A stretch of DNA of 64,000 bases from Drosophila miranda (Eukaryota; Arthropoda; Insecta; Diptera; Drosophilidae): NCBI RefSeq assembly GCF_003369915.1, contig NW_022881647.1, forward strand, positions 620,001-684,000, written 5' to 3'. Of the stretch, positions 63,486 through 64,000 are shown piece after piece. The stretch's first letter is position 1, and the number at the start of each line of letters is the position of its first letter. The position numbers and the translations under genes are program-made. The notes beneath the pieces were generated by a model. That model saw nothing but the letters and a program-made list of their open reading frames with translations. It had not been told where the DNA came from and ran no database searches.

Positions 63486-64000
63486 CTTGGAGCGTCGGGA
63501 CTACTTTTCAGCTTGATTTCTTGCAAAAGTTCTCGAAATGCCTGTCTTGTCTGTATTTATTTTTTGTGGCTTTTTTCACGACGCTTGCGTTAATGGCAAT
63601 CGACCTATCGATAAAATATACTGTCTGAAATTCAGAAATATACCGATGAAGAAGTGAACTTATCCCACTTAATCCCCCTGTTTTAAACAGGATAACAACT
63701 TGAGTTAAATCGCGAAAAATAATAATAATAATAGTTCTTATTGTAGATCCATCCCATCCTTCATCTTTACTTTACCATGAACTGCGCTAAATCATATTAC
63801 TAGCTAAACAGGACCCTCAGCCCTGAATACACAATTTTATCCGATTGATATATCAATTATTTAATTTAAAAGTGATCGAAGATATGTGATCATGCGTCGT
63901 CGAGTCGATGTTTTATGACCATCTAGGTTTAAAATTAAAGTAAAGAACTTAGTTTGGAATTTTCGAAATAAAACGCCGATTAGTTCCGCTCATCGCAAAA
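63486..64000. promoter_or_regulatory. Divergent promoter, cut by right window edge
   Basis: Bap55-side DRE at 63606-63613. The MADF-BESS side and its gene lie beyond the window, so the array continues to the right. Confidence 0.6.

Larger units (their letters stand above)
1..64000. repeat. Tandem array of ~2.4 kb units: MADF-BESS gene plus truncated Bap55
   Basis: The whole window is 25 direct repeats of one unit, with start-to-start spacing mostly 2,294-2,429 bp (4,117, 3,552 and 4,120 bp where a foreign block is present). Each unit holds a + strand MADF-BESS gene, a spacer of about 255 bp, a - strand Bap55 first-exon fragment, and a divergent promoter of about 690-700 bp. Both edges fall inside the array. 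The spacer after the MADF-BESS stop contains AATAAA on the - strand right behind the stop (for example 3534-3539), no AATAAA on +, and then the stub of Bap55 intron and exon 2. Units differ by scattered substitutions and small indels. Useful markers are a 10 bp duplication in the Bap55 intron, a 10 bp insertion near the Bap55 5' end, an (AAT)n tract of variable length, and 18 bp and 12 bp coding indels. Confidence 0.97.

Overview
The window lies entirely inside a tandem gene array from an insect, almost certainly Drosophila. The evidence is one gene coding for a MADF-BESS protein (a DNA-binding family greatly expanded in insects), the first coding exon of the actin-related chromatin-remodelling subunit Bap55, and TATCGATA (DRE) boxes of the Drosophila housekeeping-promoter type. 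I see no bacterial, viral or organellar gene, no RNA gene and no CRISPR.

The repeat unit is about 2.4 kb. It consists of (i) a MADF-BESS gene on + (intact form 414-420 aa); (ii) a spacer of about 255 bp; (iii) a truncated 5' fragment of Bap55 on - (first coding exon, a donor site and a short downstream stub); and (iv) a gene-free divergent promoter region of about 690-700 bp that leads into the next MADF-BESS gene. This is repeated 25 times and both window edges cut through the array. The likely ancestor is a head-to-head Bap55/MADF-BESS gene pair. Tandem duplication joined the 3' flank of one MADF-BESS copy to the inside of Bap55, so no copy here holds the actin-like body of Bap55.

Layout by MADF-BESS copy (U1-U25): U1 is cut by the left edge and frameshifted. 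U2-U7 are intact (2.3-15.6 kb). U8-U15 are all damaged (16.7-37.3 kb): a premature stop in U8; a 2.1 kb foreign block replacing the MADF centre in U9 and U10; internal deletions in U11 and U13; an early stop exactly after the BESS motif in U12, U14 and U15. U16-U20 are intact (38.4-49.3 kb). U21-U23 are damaged (U21 like U8, U22 like U9, U23 frameshifted). U24 and U25 are intact. In total 13 copies are full length.

There is higher-order structure. U4-U6 recur as U18-U20 at a constant offset of 36,086 bp, U3-U4 recur as U16-U17 at 33,669 bp, U11-U12 recur next door as U13-U14, and U24-U25 begin a third iteration. Several copies are recombinants. This looks like ongoing unequal exchange and gene conversion.

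Working idea (inference): the full-length copies make nuclear MADF-BESS DNA-binding proteins from a DRE promoter. The facing Bap55 promoter fires an orphan transcript toward the 3' end of the preceding MADF-BESS copy, so every unit could make convergent, partly complementary RNAs. Whether the array is Y-linked, heterochromatic or euchromatic cannot be told from this window.
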